64,000 bases of DNA, taken from Variovorax sp. ZS18.2.2 (GTDB taxonomy: Bacteria > Pseudomonadota > Gammaproteobacteria > Burkholderiales > Burkholderiaceae_C). The stretch lies in NCBI RefSeq assembly GCF_024701975.1, contig NZ_JANLNM010000003.1, positions 310,001-374,000 on the forward strand, written 5' to 3'. The notes beneath the pieces are model-generated. The model had not been told where the DNA came from and did no database searches. It worked only from the letters and a program-made list of their open reading frames with translations. The translations under genes and the position numbers were made by a program. Numbering within the stretch: the stretch's first letter is position 1; each line of letters starts with the position of its first letter. Below are positions 54,835-64,000 of this stretch, one piece after another.

Positions 54835-55662
54835 ATGCGCCACACCCTGCTCGCCGCGGCCCTCGCCGCCTCCACCTTCCTCTTGGGCACCGTCGCCCAC
54901 GCGGACCAGCTCGCCGACATCAAGAAAAAGGGCGAGCTCGTGGTCGGCGTGCTCGGCACCGACGAGCCTGCCACCTTCGTCGACCCGAAGACGCGCCAGA
55001 TCGTCGGCTACGAAGTCGACCTGGTGAACGCCATCGCCAAGAAGATCGGCGTGAAGCCGGTGCTCAAGCAAATCGCCGTGGCCGCGCGCATTCCCGAGCT
55101 GCAGCAGGGCCACGTGGACCTGGTGGCCGCCGGCCTCACGCACAACAAGGAGCGCGAGGCGCAGATCGACTTCTCGCTCACCACCTTCGTGACCGGCCAG
55201 AAGGCCATCGTGAAGAAGGACAGCGGCATCGCCGACATCCCGCAGCTGGGCGGCAAGAAGGTGCTGACCATCCGCGGCGGCACGCAGGAGCCCAACATCC
55301 GCAAGGCCGTGCCCACCGCAGAGGTCGTGACCTTCGACACGAGCCAGCAGGCCTTCCAGGCGCTGCAGCAAGGCAAGGGCGTCGGCTACGTGGACGACGA
55401 GGCCGCGCTGCTGCGCAGCTACGCCAAGCTCGGTCCGGCGAAGGCGCAGTACGTGGTGCTCAAGCAGAACCTGAGCACCGAGGCGCTGGCCATCGGCATC
55501 AAGAAGGGCGAGAGCGGCCTGAAGGCGGTGGTGGACGACACGCTGCGCGAGCTCGAGAAATCGGGCGAGGCGCAGAAGATCTTCGTGAAGTGGTACGGGC
55601 CGGACACCGCATCGGGCTTCCAGACGCGCGACTTCAAGCTGGACAGCGACAAGATCGACTGA
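54835..55662 (+). CDS. Amino-acid ABC transporter substrate-binding protein
   Basis: A 275-residue periplasmic protein with a signal peptide (MRHTLLAAALAASTFLLGTVAHA). The family 3 solute-binding pattern is evident: GELVVGVLGTDEPATFVDPKTRQIVGYEVDLVNAIAKKI, then a C-terminal EKSGEAQKIFVKWYG. Polar amino acids are the likely ligand. It is the first gene of a plus-strand operon with two permeases and an ATPase. Confidence 0.88.
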   Translation: MRHTLLAAALAASTFLLGTVAHADQLADIKKKGELVVGVLGTDEPATFVDPKTRQIVGYEVDLVNAIAKKIGVKPVLKQIAVAARIPELQQGHVDLVAAGLTHNKEREAQIDFSLTTFVTGQKAIVKKDSGIADIPQLGGKKVLTIRGGTQEPNIRKAVPTAEVVTFDTSQQAFQALQQGKGVGYVDDEAALLRSYAKLGPAKAQYVVLKQNLSTEALAIGIKKGESGLKAVVDDTLRELEKSGEAQKIFVKWYGPDTASGFQTRDFKLDSDKID

Positions 55663-55681
55663 CCGGTCTTCTGACTTTCTC

Positions 55682-55790
55682 CTTCCCCCTCTGGGGGAAG
55701 GCCGGGATGGGGGCAAGCGACCTTTGAGCAAGCCGCGGCGCATCGATCGCCGTCGTGCCCCCACCCAACCCTCCCCCGGAACGGGAGGGA
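55682..55790. repeat. GC-rich extragenic repeat with nested hairpins
   Basis: CTTCCCCC-TCT-GGGGGAAG forms a hairpin at 55682-55700; GGATGGGGGC pairs at distance with GCCCCCACCC (55757-55766), and CTCCC...GGGAG hairpins at 55771-55787. It is a REP-like element between the binding-protein and permease genes, as often seen in this bacterial family. Confidence 0.7.
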
Positions 55791-55826
55791 GTCAATCCCC
55801 TCGCGACGGTGATACTGTCGCCCCCC

Positions 55827-56522
55827 ATGCCCCTGTTCGACTATTCCTTGCTGCTGACCGGCAAGTACCACGACATGCTCGTCGCGGGCCTCCTGCTCTC
55901 GCTGCAGCTGCTCGCCGCCGCGCTCGTGCTGGCGCTGCCCATCGCGCTGGTGGTGGCGCTGCTGCGCCTCTCGCCGGTCGCGCCGCTGCGCTGGCTCGGT
56001 TTTGCGTACGTGGAGTCGATCCGCAACATTCCGCTGCTCGCGCACATGCTCTTCTGGTATTTCGGCGCGCCCGAGCTGCTGCCCGACGGCATCAAGCAAT
56101 GGCTCTATGCGGGCCACATCGAGGCCTACAGCGCCATCGTCGCGCTCGCGCTGTACACGGCGGCCTTCATGGCGGAAGACATCCGCAGCGGCATCCGCGC
56201 GATACCGACCGTGCAGTTCGAGGCCGGGCGCGCGCTGGGCTTCGGCTTCCTGGACACCATGCGCCGCGTCGTGCTGCCGCAGGCACTGCGCATCACCGTG
56301 CCGCCGCTGATCTCGCAGACGCTGAGCCTCTGGAAGAACACCTCGATCGCCACCGTGATCGGCGTGGCCGAGCTGATGTACCAGGCCGGGCAGGTCGAGA
56401 GCGCGACCTTCCGCAGCTTCGAGTCGTTCGCGTTCGCGAGCGTGGCGTACCTGACGGTGTCGCTGGCCATCACCGGCCTCGCCACTTGGTATCACCACCG
56501 GTTCCCGGTGCGGACGATATGA
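55827..56522 (+). CDS. Amino-acid ABC transporter permease 1
   Basis: A 231-residue inner-membrane permease with about five membrane segments. The EAA-loop motif ([29 protein letters not shown] near residues 130-158) contacts the ATPase. The start at 55827 (MPLFDYSLLLTGK) excludes a repeat-derived N-terminus. Confidence 0.88.
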   Translation: MPLFDYSLLLTGKYHDMLVAGLLLSLQLLAAALVLALPIALVVALLRLSPVAPLRWLGFAYVESIRNIPLLAHMLFWYFGAPELLPDGIKQWLYAGHIEAYSAIVALALYTAAFMAEDIRSGIRAIPTVQFEAGRALGFGFLDTMRRVVLPQALRITVPPLISQTLSLWKNTSIATVIGVAELMYQAGQVESATFRSFESFAFASVAYLTVSLAITGLATWYHHRFPVRTI

Positions 56523-56534
56523 ACGCGTTCGAGC

Positions 56535-56610
56535 GGCGCCGGGCCGCCCCAAGGCGCGAGCGGCCCCCTCGGGGGGCAGCGAGGACACGCAGTGCCGAGC
56601 GTGGGGGCCA
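56535..56610. repeat. Comamonadaceae-type GC-rich extragenic repeat
   Basis: The stretch GGGCCGCCCCAAGGCGCGAG, then CGGCCCCCTCGGGGGGC (a hairpin at 56563-56577), then AGCGAGGACACGCAGTGCCG. I recognise this as a widespread intergenic element of Variovorax/Acidovorax-type genomes. It sits between the two permease genes. Confidence 0.65.
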
Positions 56611-56616
56611 TTGCTG

Positions 56617-57323
56617 ATGCTTCAGATCATCAACGACTACTGGGTCTACTTCCTCATCGGGCAGTACCCGAACGGCCCGCTCGGCGGACTGGTGCTCACG
56701 CTGCTGCTGGCCTCGTGCGGGCTCGTGCTTGCGCTGCCGCTGGGCATCGTGCTCGGCCTCGCGCGCGTGAGCCCGTGGCGGTGGCTCCGCTGGCCGGTGA
56801 CGGGCTTCGTGTTCGTGGTGCGCGGCCTGCCGCTGCTGATGGTGATCTTCTGGGCCTACTTCTTCCTGCCCAGCGTGACGGGCGTGAAGACCGACCAGTT
56901 CACCACCATGCTGATCGCGCTCGTGATCTTCGATGCCGCCTACCTCGCCGAGATCGTGCGCGCCGGCATCCAGGGCCTGCCGCGCGGGCAGATGGAAACG
57001 GCGCGTGCGCTCGGCCTGAGCTACTTCCGCGCGATGCGCCTCGTGGTGTTGCCGCAGGCGCTGCGCAGCATGCTGCCCTCGCTGGTGAATCAGTTCGTCT
57101 CGACCATCAAGGAGACCTCGCTCGGCTACATCATCGGCCTGGCCGAGGTGTCGTTCATCGCGACGCAGATCAACACGCAGGTGTTCACCAAGCCCGCGCA
57201 GATCTACCTGATCCTGGGCGGCACGTATTTCATTCTTTGCTTCGGCCTGTCGCGCTTTGCCTATTGGCTGGAGCGTCGGCTCGCGCGCCGCGGCATGTCC
57301 ACCACGGCCTCCAAGGTGTCCGC

Positions 57324-57327
<4 letters not shown>
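56617..57327 (+). CDS. Amino-acid ABC transporter permease 2
   Basis: A 236-residue permease ([15 protein letters not shown]) with about five membrane segments and an EAA loop ([30 protein letters not shown]). It ends 4 bp inside the ATPase gene start. A heteromeric permease pair is normal for polar amino-acid transporters. Confidence 0.88.
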
Positions 57328-58067
<740 letters not shown>

Positions 58068-58068
58068 C

Positions 58069-59097
58069 ATGCTCTCTTCGACCATGACCACCACCGCCCC
58101 TCTTCTTTCGCTGCCCGTGATCGACGTCGCGCCGCTCGTGGCCGGCGCGCCCGAACGCAGCGACGTGGCCGCGCAGATCGGTGCCGCCTGCCGCGCGCAC
58201 GGCTTCTTCTATGTCACGGGTCACGGCGTCGATGCCGCGCTGGTGCAACGGCTCGAAGACCTGAGCCACCGATTCTTCGAGCTGCCCGAAGAAACCAAGA
58301 TGCAGTGGCGCATGGCCCTGGGCGGGCGCGCGTGGCGCGGCTTCTTCCCGCTCGGCGGCGAGCTGACCTCGGGTCGGCCCGACTGGAAGGAAGGCCTCTA
58401 CCTCGGCACCGAACTGCCCGCCACGCATACGCTGGTGCAGGCGAAGACGCCGGTGCATGGGCCGAATCTGTTTCCCGATGTGCCAGGCTTTCGCGAGACC
58501 ATCCTTGAGTACATGGCTGCGGTGACGCAGCTCGGCCATCGCCTGATGGAAGGCATTGCACTGAGCCTCGGTCTGCCGGCGTCGTATTTCGCCGAGCGCT
58601 ACACCGCCGATCCGCTGATCCTGTTCCGCCTTTTCAACTACCCCTCGCAGCCGGTGCCCGAAGGGCTCGACGTGCAATGGGGCGTGGGCGAGCACACCGA
58701 CTATGGCCTCCTCACCGTCCTGCACCAGGACAGCGTGGGCGGCCTCGCGGTGCACACGCCGGGCGGCTGGATCGACGCACCGCCGATTGCGGGCTCCTTC
58801 GTCTGCAACATCGGCGACATGCTCGACCGCATGACCGGCGGGCTCTACAAGTCGACGCCGCATCGCGTGAAGCGCAACACCTCGGGGCGCAACCGGCTGT
58901 CGTTTCCGCTGTTCTTCGATCCGAATTTCGAAGCGCGCGTGCAGCGCATCGAAGGGCTTGCGGGCGCCAAGGCACTCGACGACAGCGCCGAGCGCTGGGA
59001 CCGCGCCAACGTGCACGCCTTCAGCGGCCGCTATGGCGACTACCTGCTCGCGAAGGTGTCGAAGGTGTTCCCGCAGTTGCGCGACGAAGTGCTCTGA
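58069..59097 (+). CDS. 2-oxoglutarate/Fe(II) dioxygenase (isopenicillin N synthase family)
   Basis: A 342-residue oxygenase. The N-terminal DIOX_N part has [12 protein letters not shown] and [14 protein letters not shown]; the catalytic part has the iron ligands in [14 protein letters not shown] (H, D) and STPHRVKRN (H), and the 2-oxoglutarate Arg in [12 protein letters not shown]. It follows the transporter ATPase by one base, so it may act on the imported compound. An ATG at 58084 is a possible alternative start. Confidence 0.85.
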   Translation: MLSSTMTTTAPLLSLPVIDVAPLVAGAPERSDVAAQIGAACRAHGFFYVTGHGVDAALVQRLEDLSHRFFELPEETKMQWRMALGGRAWRGFFPLGGELTSGRPDWKEGLYLGTELPATHTLVQAKTPVHGPNLFPDVPGFRETILEYMAAVTQLGHRLMEGIALSLGLPASYFAERYTADPLILFRLFNYPSQPVPEGLDVQWGVGEHTDYGLLTVLHQDSVGGLAVHTPGGWIDAPPIAGSFVCNIGDMLDRMTGGLYKSTPHRVKRNTSGRNRLSFPLFFDPNFEARVQRIEGLAGAKALDDSAERWDRANVHAFSGRYGDYLLAKVSKVFPQLRDEVL

Positions 59098-59366
59098 GCC
59101 TGGCTTGCGGGGATGTCGATGAACTCGTCTTCCCAACTGCCGATATCCGCATCGGGATCGGAGATGGGCACGAGCTTGTCGCTGCGACAATAAAAGGTCC
59201 AGCCCTCGAACTGCACGTCGTAGTAGGTGCCGGGCAGGTAGCGCTCGCTGGGCGCTTCATAGGGCGCCGAGACCACCTCCACGATGCGGCCGACCGCGCG
59301 CTCGGTCATCGGCGAGGCGAGGCAGCTGTCGACGACGTGGCACAGGGTGCCGATCTTGATGGCCAT
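59040..59366 (-). CDS. Hypothetical protein, SH3-like strand pattern
   Basis: A 108-residue protein ([20 protein letters not shown], then [35 protein letters not shown]). The small beta-barrel-like layout resembles domains that read surface or nucleic acid ligands. It converges with the dioxygenase, overlapping by 58 bp at the 3' ends. Function unknown. Confidence 0.6.
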   Translation of the reverse strand: MAIKIGTLCHVVDSCLASPMTERAVGRIVEVVSAPYEAPSERYLPGTYYDVQFEGWTFYCRSDKLVPISDPDADIGSWEDEFIDIPASQAQSTSSRNCGNTFDTFASR

Positions 59367-59391
59367 GCGGACCTCCGGATTGCGGAGAGTT

Positions 59392-59949
59392 TCAAGCCGC
59401 GCGCGTCAGCACGTCAAGCAGGTGCTGCGCATCGCTGGAGCCGATGGAAAAAAGCCTGTGCGGCCAGTCGATGCGCATCCAGACCGATGTGTCGCGGTCG
59501 ACCCGGCCGCCTGCATTCAGCACGAGGTCCGCACCCGGTGGGAAGTTGCTGATCACCTGCACCCGCCGTTCGGTCGCCATGGCATCGGTCGCAATGGCGA
59601 GACCGTGCGCTTTCGCAATGAACCTGACAAACGCATCGCTGCGCGGCCCGAGGCTGCGCAACCGCAGCTCGCCGGTGTAGCTCAGCACATGCATCTGCGG
59701 GTTCACCACTTTCCAGTCGGGCCCGATGTCGATGGCCAGGCCGACGACTTCGACGCCCGCATCGGCCTCGGCCACCACGGACATCGTTCCATCGGGCGCC
59801 GTGGACTTCTCGGTGAGCGAGAGGTCGAACGCCTGCAGGCTGCCGTTCATCCGCTTCGCCTTTTGCATCGGCAAGCGCTGTGCCTGGGCGCCCCTGCCCA
59901 GCGGCACGAGGGCGGTGCCCAGAAGCAGATGCCGTCGCAGCACCGTCAT
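59392..59949 (-). CDS. Secreted hypothetical protein
   Basis: A 185-residue protein with an RR-containing signal (MTVLRRHLLLGTALVPLGRGAQAQ), perhaps Tat-exported. The mature part is mainly strands (VVAEADAGVEVVGLAIDIGP, VQVISNFPPGADLVLNAGG). It overlaps the HAD phosphatase stop by 4 bp. No family recognised. Confidence 0.6.
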   Translation of the reverse strand: MTVLRRHLLLGTALVPLGRGAQAQRLPMQKAKRMNGSLQAFDLSLTEKSTAPDGTMSVVAEADAGVEVVGLAIDIGPDWKVVNPQMHVLSYTGELRLRSLGPRSDAFVRFIAKAHGLAIATDAMATERRVQVISNFPPGADLVLNAGGRVDRDTSVWMRIDWPHRLFSIGSSDAQHLLDVLTRAA

Positions 59950-60635
59950 GCCGCCAGGCTGCCGGTCGGGCGCTCGGGAAACCAGCGCGGCAGGTGCGCC
60001 GTTGCGTCGTGCAGCGAGTTGAGCACGTGAAAGGCCCGCTCGACGATCGATGCAGGCGGATGCTTGAGGTCCGGCACGATCACGACACGCAGCCCCGCCG
60101 CCAGCGCGGCCTTGGCGCCGTTCTCGCTGTCCTCGAAGGCGATGCACTCCGCCGGGTCCACGCCCAGGCGCGAGGCCGCGAGCAGGTAGAGCGCCGGATC
60201 GGGCTTGGCGCGCGCCACCTCGTCACCGCCTGCAAAGGCATCGAAGTGATGGAGCACGTCGAGGCTGCCGAGGCAGGCCTGGATCTGCCCGCTGGTGGAC
60301 GACGACGCCACGGCGCAACGCGTGCCGCGTTGGCGCAATGCGGTCAAGAACTCGGCCGCGCCGGGTTTGATGGGAAAGAGCGGCGTGCCATCCGAGCGCT
60401 CCAGCTGCAGCAGTTTGCGAACGTGCTCGATCGCGTGGCGGTAGGCATCGGGCCCGCCGAGCAGCGCGCCGAGGATCACCTCGGACTCCGAGGTGGCGAG
60501 GCCCACGACCTGCAGGTACTCGCTGTGCGAAAGCTCGATGTCGAGCGTGCGGGCCGCTTCGATCCAGGCGGCCATGATGGGCCGCTCCGAGTCGATGAGA
60601 AGCCCGTCCATGTCGAAGATGGCGGCGGAGAACAT
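59946..60635 (-). CDS. HAD-superfamily phosphatase (beta-PGM-like)
   Basis: A 229-residue hydrolase. The nucleophile motif is FDMDGLLIDSE near residues 7-17, motif II CAVASSSTS, motif III/IV KPDPALYLLAA and AFEDSENGAKAA. Members are sugar-phosphate phosphatases or beta-phosphoglucomutases; the substrate cannot be read from sequence. It heads a two-gene unit. Confidence 0.88.
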   Translation of the reverse strand: MFSAAIFDMDGLLIDSERPIMAAWIEAARTLDIELSHSEYLQVVGLATSESEVILGALLGGPDAYRHAIEHVRKLLQLERSDGTPLFPIKPGAAEFLTALRQRGTRCAVASSSTSGQIQACLGSLDVLHHFDAFAGGDEVARAKPDPALYLLAASRLGVDPAECIAFEDSENGAKAALAAGLRVVIVPDLKHPPASIVERAFHVLNSLHDATAHLPRWFPERPTGSLAA

Positions 60636-60675
60636 GGGCGAATCCTAAGGCAGCACACCGCAGAATCGGAAAAGA

Positions 60676-60699
60676 AAAAGGGGCCGGAAGGCCCCTTTT
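60676..60699. terminator. Bidirectional terminator between transporter and phosphatase genes
   Basis: AAAAGGGGCC-GGAA-GGCCCCTTTT, a 10-bp perfect stem with A and T tracts. It follows the MFS transporter stop on the minus strand. Confidence 0.85.
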
Positions 60700-60720
60700 C
60701 AGCAACAGCTTTCGATGCGC

Positions 60721-62073
60721 TCAGTCGCGCACCAAGGCCCGGTTCAAGCCCAGCGCCGCCAGCGTGCCGGCCGCGCCCGAGAGCAGGTAGACGCTCACGT
60801 AAGCCAACCCGAAGTTCGCCGACAGCCCCAGCGCCACCAGCGGTGCGAACGCGGCGCCGATCAGCCAGGCCAAGTCGGCCGTGAGTGCCGCGCCGGTGTA
60901 GCGGTACTTGGGTTCGAAGTTCGAGGTCACGGCACCTGCCGCCTGACCGTAAGACAGGCCCAGCAGCACGAAGCCCAGCAGGATGAACACGTCCTGCCCG
61001 AGGCGGCCGCCGTCGAGCAGCGTGGGCGCAAAGCCGCTGAACACCGCGATCAGTGCGGCCAGGCCGCCCAAAGTGAAACGGCGTCCCACGCGGTCGGCGA
61101 TCAGGCCCGAGGCCACGATGCCGCCGGCGCAGAACACCGCGCCAATCATCTGCACCACCAGGAATTCGGTGATCGACTGGTCCGAGTACAGCGTGATCCA
61201 CGACAACGGGAACACGGTGATCAGATGGAACAGCGCATAGCTGGCCAGCGCGGCGAACGCACCGATCAGCAAGTTGGTGCCCTGCGAGCGGGTCAGCTCG
61301 ACCACGCTGGTGGGCTGCAGCTCGCGCTCTTCGAGCAGGCGCGAATACTCTTCGGTCGCCACCAGCCGCAGGCGCGCGAACAGTGCCACCACGTTGATCG
61401 CGAAGGCCACGTAGAAGGTGTAGCGCCAGCCCCAGTCGAGGAAGTCCTTGATCGACAGGCTGGCGTAGAGAAACGCAAACAGCGCGCTGGCAATGAAGAA
61501 GCCGATGGGCGCGCCCAGCTGGCCCAGCATGGCGTACCAGCCGCGCTTATTGGGCGGTGCGTTCAGCGCCAGCAGCGACGGCAGGCCGTCCCACGAGCCG
61601 CCGAGCGCCAGGCCCTGGCAGAAACGGAACACCGACAGCAGCACGATCGCCGTGAACCCGATGCTGTCATAGCCCGGCAGGAAAGCGATGCCGGCCGTGG
61701 ACGTGCCCAGCAGGAACAGTGCGATGGTCAGCTTGGTTTCGCGCCCGAATCGTCGCTGGATCGACATCGAGATGACAGTTCCGAACGGCCGTGCGATGAA
61801 GGCGAACGAGAAGACCACGAACGCGTAAAGGATTCCCTCCAGGCGCTGCTCGAACGGAAAGAAGATGTACGGAAACACCAGCACCGAGGCGATGCCGTAG
61901 ACGAAGAAGTCGAAATATTCGGAGGCGCGGCCGATGATCACGCCGACCGCGATCTCGCCCGGGGCGATATGCGAGTGATCGGCGTCGCCACTCTGGCTCA
62001 GGCTGGCGCCGTTTCCGGACGTGTTCGGCACAGGCTGTGCGCCTTGCGGACTGATGCTGGACGTCGTCGTCAT
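60721..62073 (-). CDS. MHS-family MFS transporter
   Basis: A 450-residue 12-helix transporter. The N-terminal half has the MHS motif VGVIIGRASEYFDFFVYGIAS and the loop RPFGTVISMSIQRRFGRETKL; a later ADRVGRRFTLGG repeats the MFS loop. Members carry dicarboxylates or osmolytes by proton symport. The start at 62073 (MTTTSSISPQG) is followed by a long flexible N-terminus of about 40 residues. Confidence 0.85.
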   Translation of the reverse strand: MTTTSSISPQGAQPVPNTSGNGASLSQSGDADHSHIAPGEIAVGVIIGRASEYFDFFVYGIASVLVFPYIFFPFEQRLEGILYAFVVFSFAFIARPFGTVISMSIQRRFGRETKLTIALFLLGTSTAGIAFLPGYDSIGFTAIVLLSVFRFCQGLALGGSWDGLPSLLALNAPPNKRGWYAMLGQLGAPIGFFIASALFAFLYASLSIKDFLDWGWRYTFYVAFAINVVALFARLRLVATEEYSRLLEERELQPTSVVELTRSQGTNLLIGAFAALASYALFHLITVFPLSWITLYSDQSITEFLVVQMIGAVFCAGGIVASGLIADRVGRRFTLGGLAALIAVFSGFAPTLLDGGRLGQDVFILLGFVLLGLSYGQAAGAVTSNFEPKYRYTGAALTADLAWLIGAAFAPLVALGLSANFGLAYVSVYLLSGAAGTLAALGLNRALVRD

Positions 62074-62255
62074 TGCGTTTTGTAATTCGGGTGTCACCGG
62101 CAGTGACAAAGGTAGACCATTGAACAGAGGCTCCAAGCGTCTCACCGAACGGGGATTCCCGCCATAGGACAAAACGTCCAATAGGCGGCGGGAACCTTTG
62201 GTCGTAGATTGTGGAGTCTTTGCGCAGCCCACGCACCTCTTTCTTTCTCTTCGGC

Positions 62256-63281
62256 ATGCCCACCCTCCTATCCCTTCGCCGATGGCTCGTGTTGCTTCCC
62301 CTCGCCTTCCTGGCGGGCTGCAACACGGTGCTCATGAACCCCTCCGGCGACATCGCCAACCAGCAGGGCCGACTGATCGTCGTGTCCACCGTGCTGATGC
62401 TGATCATCATCATCCCGGTGATCGGACTGACCATCTTCTTCGCCTGGCGCTACCGCCAGTCGAACAAGGAGGCCACCTACAGCCCCGACTGGGACCACTC
62501 CACCCAGCTCGAACTCGCGATCTGGGCCGCGCCGCTGCTGATCATCATCGCGCTCGGCGCGATCACCTGGATCAGCACCCACACGCTCGACCCCTACCGG
62601 CCCCTGAGCCGCCTGGATGCCAAGCGCCAGATCTCGCCCGAGACCAAGCCGCTGGTGGTCGAAGTGGTGGCACTCGACTGGAAGTGGCTCTTCATCTACC
62701 CCGAGCAGGGCATCGCCACGGTGAATGAGTTGGCCGCGCCGGTGGACGTGCCGATCAGCTTCAAGATCACGGCCTCCTCGGTGATGAACTCCTTCTTCAT
62801 TCCCGCGCTGGCCGGCCAGATCTACGCCATGCCGGGCATGGAAACCAAGCTGCACGCGGTGATCAACAAGCCGGGCGAGTTCGAAGGCTTCTCGGCCAAC
62901 TACAGCGGCGCGGGCTTCTCGGGCATGCGCTTCAAGTTCCACGGCCTGAGCAGCGGCGACTTCGACCAGTGGGTTGCCAAGGTCAAGGCCGGCAAGGAAG
63001 GCGAGCTCACCCGCGAGGGCTACACGAAGCTCGAAGTGCCCAGCGAGCGCGAGCCCGTGCGCCACTACGCGACCGTCGACGCCGACCTGTACAACGCCAT
63101 CCTCAACCGCTGCGTCGACCGCAACAAGATGTGCATGAGCCAGATGATGGCCATCGACGCCGACGGCGGCCTGGGCAAGCCCGGCGCCTTCAACGTCGCC
63201 ACCATGCAGAGCTGGCAACCCGACACCCTCAACTCGCCCAAGCGTAAGTACGTCACGGCGATGTGCACCACCGAAGAATGA
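62256..63281 (+). CDS. cyoA: Cytochrome bo3 ubiquinol oxidase subunit II
   Basis: A 341-residue lipoprotein-type subunit. The signal ends in FLAGC near residue 23; two membrane helices follow ([41 protein letters not shown]), then the cupredoxin-like domain with [15 protein letters not shown] and [16 protein letters not shown]. The copper-binding residues of caa3 enzymes are absent, as in quinol oxidases. An earlier GTG (62211) is possible, but the ATG at 62256 gives a proper lipoprotein signal. Confidence 0.92.
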   Translation: MPTLLSLRRWLVLLPLAFLAGCNTVLMNPSGDIANQQGRLIVVSTVLMLIIIIPVIGLTIFFAWRYRQSNKEATYSPDWDHSTQLELAIWAAPLLIIIALGAITWISTHTLDPYRPLSRLDAKRQISPETKPLVVEVVALDWKWLFIYPEQGIATVNELAAPVDVPISFKITASSVMNSFFIPALAGQIYAMPGMETKLHAVINKPGEFEGFSANYSGAGFSGMRFKFHGLSSGDFDQWVAKVKAGKEGELTREGYTKLEVPSEREPVRHYATVDADLYNAILNRCVDRNKMCMSQMMAIDADGGLGKPGAFNVATMQSWQPDTLNSPKRKYVTAMCTTEE

Positions 63282-63283
63282 CG

Positions 63284-64000
63284 ATGCTCGCGAACCTTGA
63301 CCTGACGAAGCTCGTCTTCGGCCGCCTCACCTGGGAGGCGATTCCCTTTCACGAGCCCATCCTGCTCGTGACCTTCATCGCCGTCGTGCTCGGCGGCATC
63401 GCCCTCCTGGGCGCCATCACCTACTTCAAGGTGTGGGGCGTGCTGTGGCGCGACTGGATCACCAGCATCGACCACAAGAAGATCGGCATCATGTACATCA
63501 TCCTGGGCCTGGTGATGCTGCTGCGCGGCTTCTCCGACGCCATCATGATGCGGGCCCAGCAGGCCTTCGCCTTCGGCGACAACGCGGGCTTTTTGCCGCC
63601 GCACCACTACGACCAGGTCTTCACCGCCCACGGCGTGATCATGATCTTCTTCGTGGCGATGCCGCTGGTCACGGGCCTCATGAACTTCGTGGTGCCGCTG
63701 CAGATCGGCGCGCGCGACGTGGCCTTTCCGTTCCTGAACAACTTCAGCTTCTGGATGACCACCTTCGGCGCGGGCCTGGTGATGGCGTCGCTGTTCGTCG
63801 GCGAGTTCGCCAAGACCGGCTGGCTGGCCTACCCGCCGCTGTCGGGCATCCTGTTCAGTCCGGACGTGGGGGTGGACTACTACATATGGTCGTTGCAGAT
63901 AGCGGGGGTAGGCACATTGCTATCCGGCGTGAACCTGCTGGCGACCATCGTGAAGATGCGCGCGCCCGGCATGACCATGATGAAGATGCCCGTCTTCACC
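63284..64000 (+). CDS. cyoB: Cytochrome bo3 ubiquinol oxidase subunit I, N-terminal part
   Basis: 239 residues are visible before the right window edge. They match the CyoB start: [61 protein letters not shown], and [10 protein letters not shown], with the low-spin haem His in FTAHGV. It starts 2 bp after cyoA, so they form one operand transcript. An ATG two codons earlier is possible. Confidence 0.95.
   Translation, partial: MLANLDLTKLVFGRLTWEAIPFHEPILLVTFIAVVLGGIALLGAITYFKVWGVLWRDWITSIDHKKIGIMYIILGLVMLLRGFSDAIMMRAQQAFAFGDNAGFLPPHHYDQVFTAHGVIMIFFVAMPLVTGLMNFVVPLQIGARDVAFPFLNNFSFWMTTFGAGLVMASLFVGEFAKTGWLAYPPLSGILFSPDVGVDYYIWSLQIAGVGTLLSGVNLLATIVKMRAPGMTMMKMPVFT

Overview
The window looks like chromosomal DNA from a high-GC betaproteobacterium of the Comamonadaceae, most likely Variovorax or a close relative. 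This rests on gene content (cytochrome bo3 oxidase, FabV, fkpB-ispH pair, serS beside tRNA-Ser), codon use, and GC-rich extragenic repeats of a kind I associate with that family. It holds two host regions separated by a complete-looking temperate siphophage genome.

Left host region (1-6937): a surface-polysaccharide locus on the minus strand. A Wza-type outer-membrane export lipoprotein is followed by wbpA, wbpB, wbpD and wbpE, which together make a UDP-2,3-diacetamido-2,3-dideoxy-glucuronate sugar donor, and then by the start of a Wzx-type flippase cut by the window edge. A small zinc-ribbon protein and a strong terminator lie upstream.

Prophage (6938-46381, about 39.4 kb): integrated into the 3' end of tRNA-Ser(CGA). 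A 15-bp direct repeat (the last 15 nt of the tRNA including CCA) marks both ends. Tandem ATGCCTAC boxes with 12-bp spacing sit just inside each end. From the left: a plus-strand cargo segment (membrane protein, small membrane protein, secreted protein, O-antigen polymerase/ligase-like protein); minus-strand lysis genes (holin, endolysin, Rz with an embedded Rz1); minus-strand tail genes from tail spike back to a G/GT pair with a canonical -1 slippery site; HK97-type head and packaging genes (capsid, ClpP-like protease, portal, terminases, HNH nuclease); a Q-like regulator; a VapE/TOPRIM replication protein; a cro/cI switch with three operators on one side of cI and two on the other; then a tightly overlapping plus-strand early operon (small proteins, P-loop protein, dNMP kinase, a large ParB-like protein, zinc proteins, excisionase) that converges on the integrase. 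A 16-bp palindrome, GTGCA(G/C)ACGT(C/T)TGCAC, occurs four times, only inside the prophage as far as I can see; it is a candidate binding site for a phage protein such as the ParB homologue.

Right host region (46367-64000): tRNA-Ser, serS, a Thr/Ser dehydratase, ispH, fkpB, radC, an Smr-domain protein, a flavin reductase beside a truncated haemoglobin, fabV, a polar amino-acid ABC transporter with a 2-oxoglutarate/Fe(II) dioxygenase, small hypotheticals, a HAD phosphatase, an MHS-family transporter, and the start of the cyo (bo3 oxidase) operon, with cyoB cut by the window edge.

All functions are read from protein motifs and gene order only; no database search was possible.
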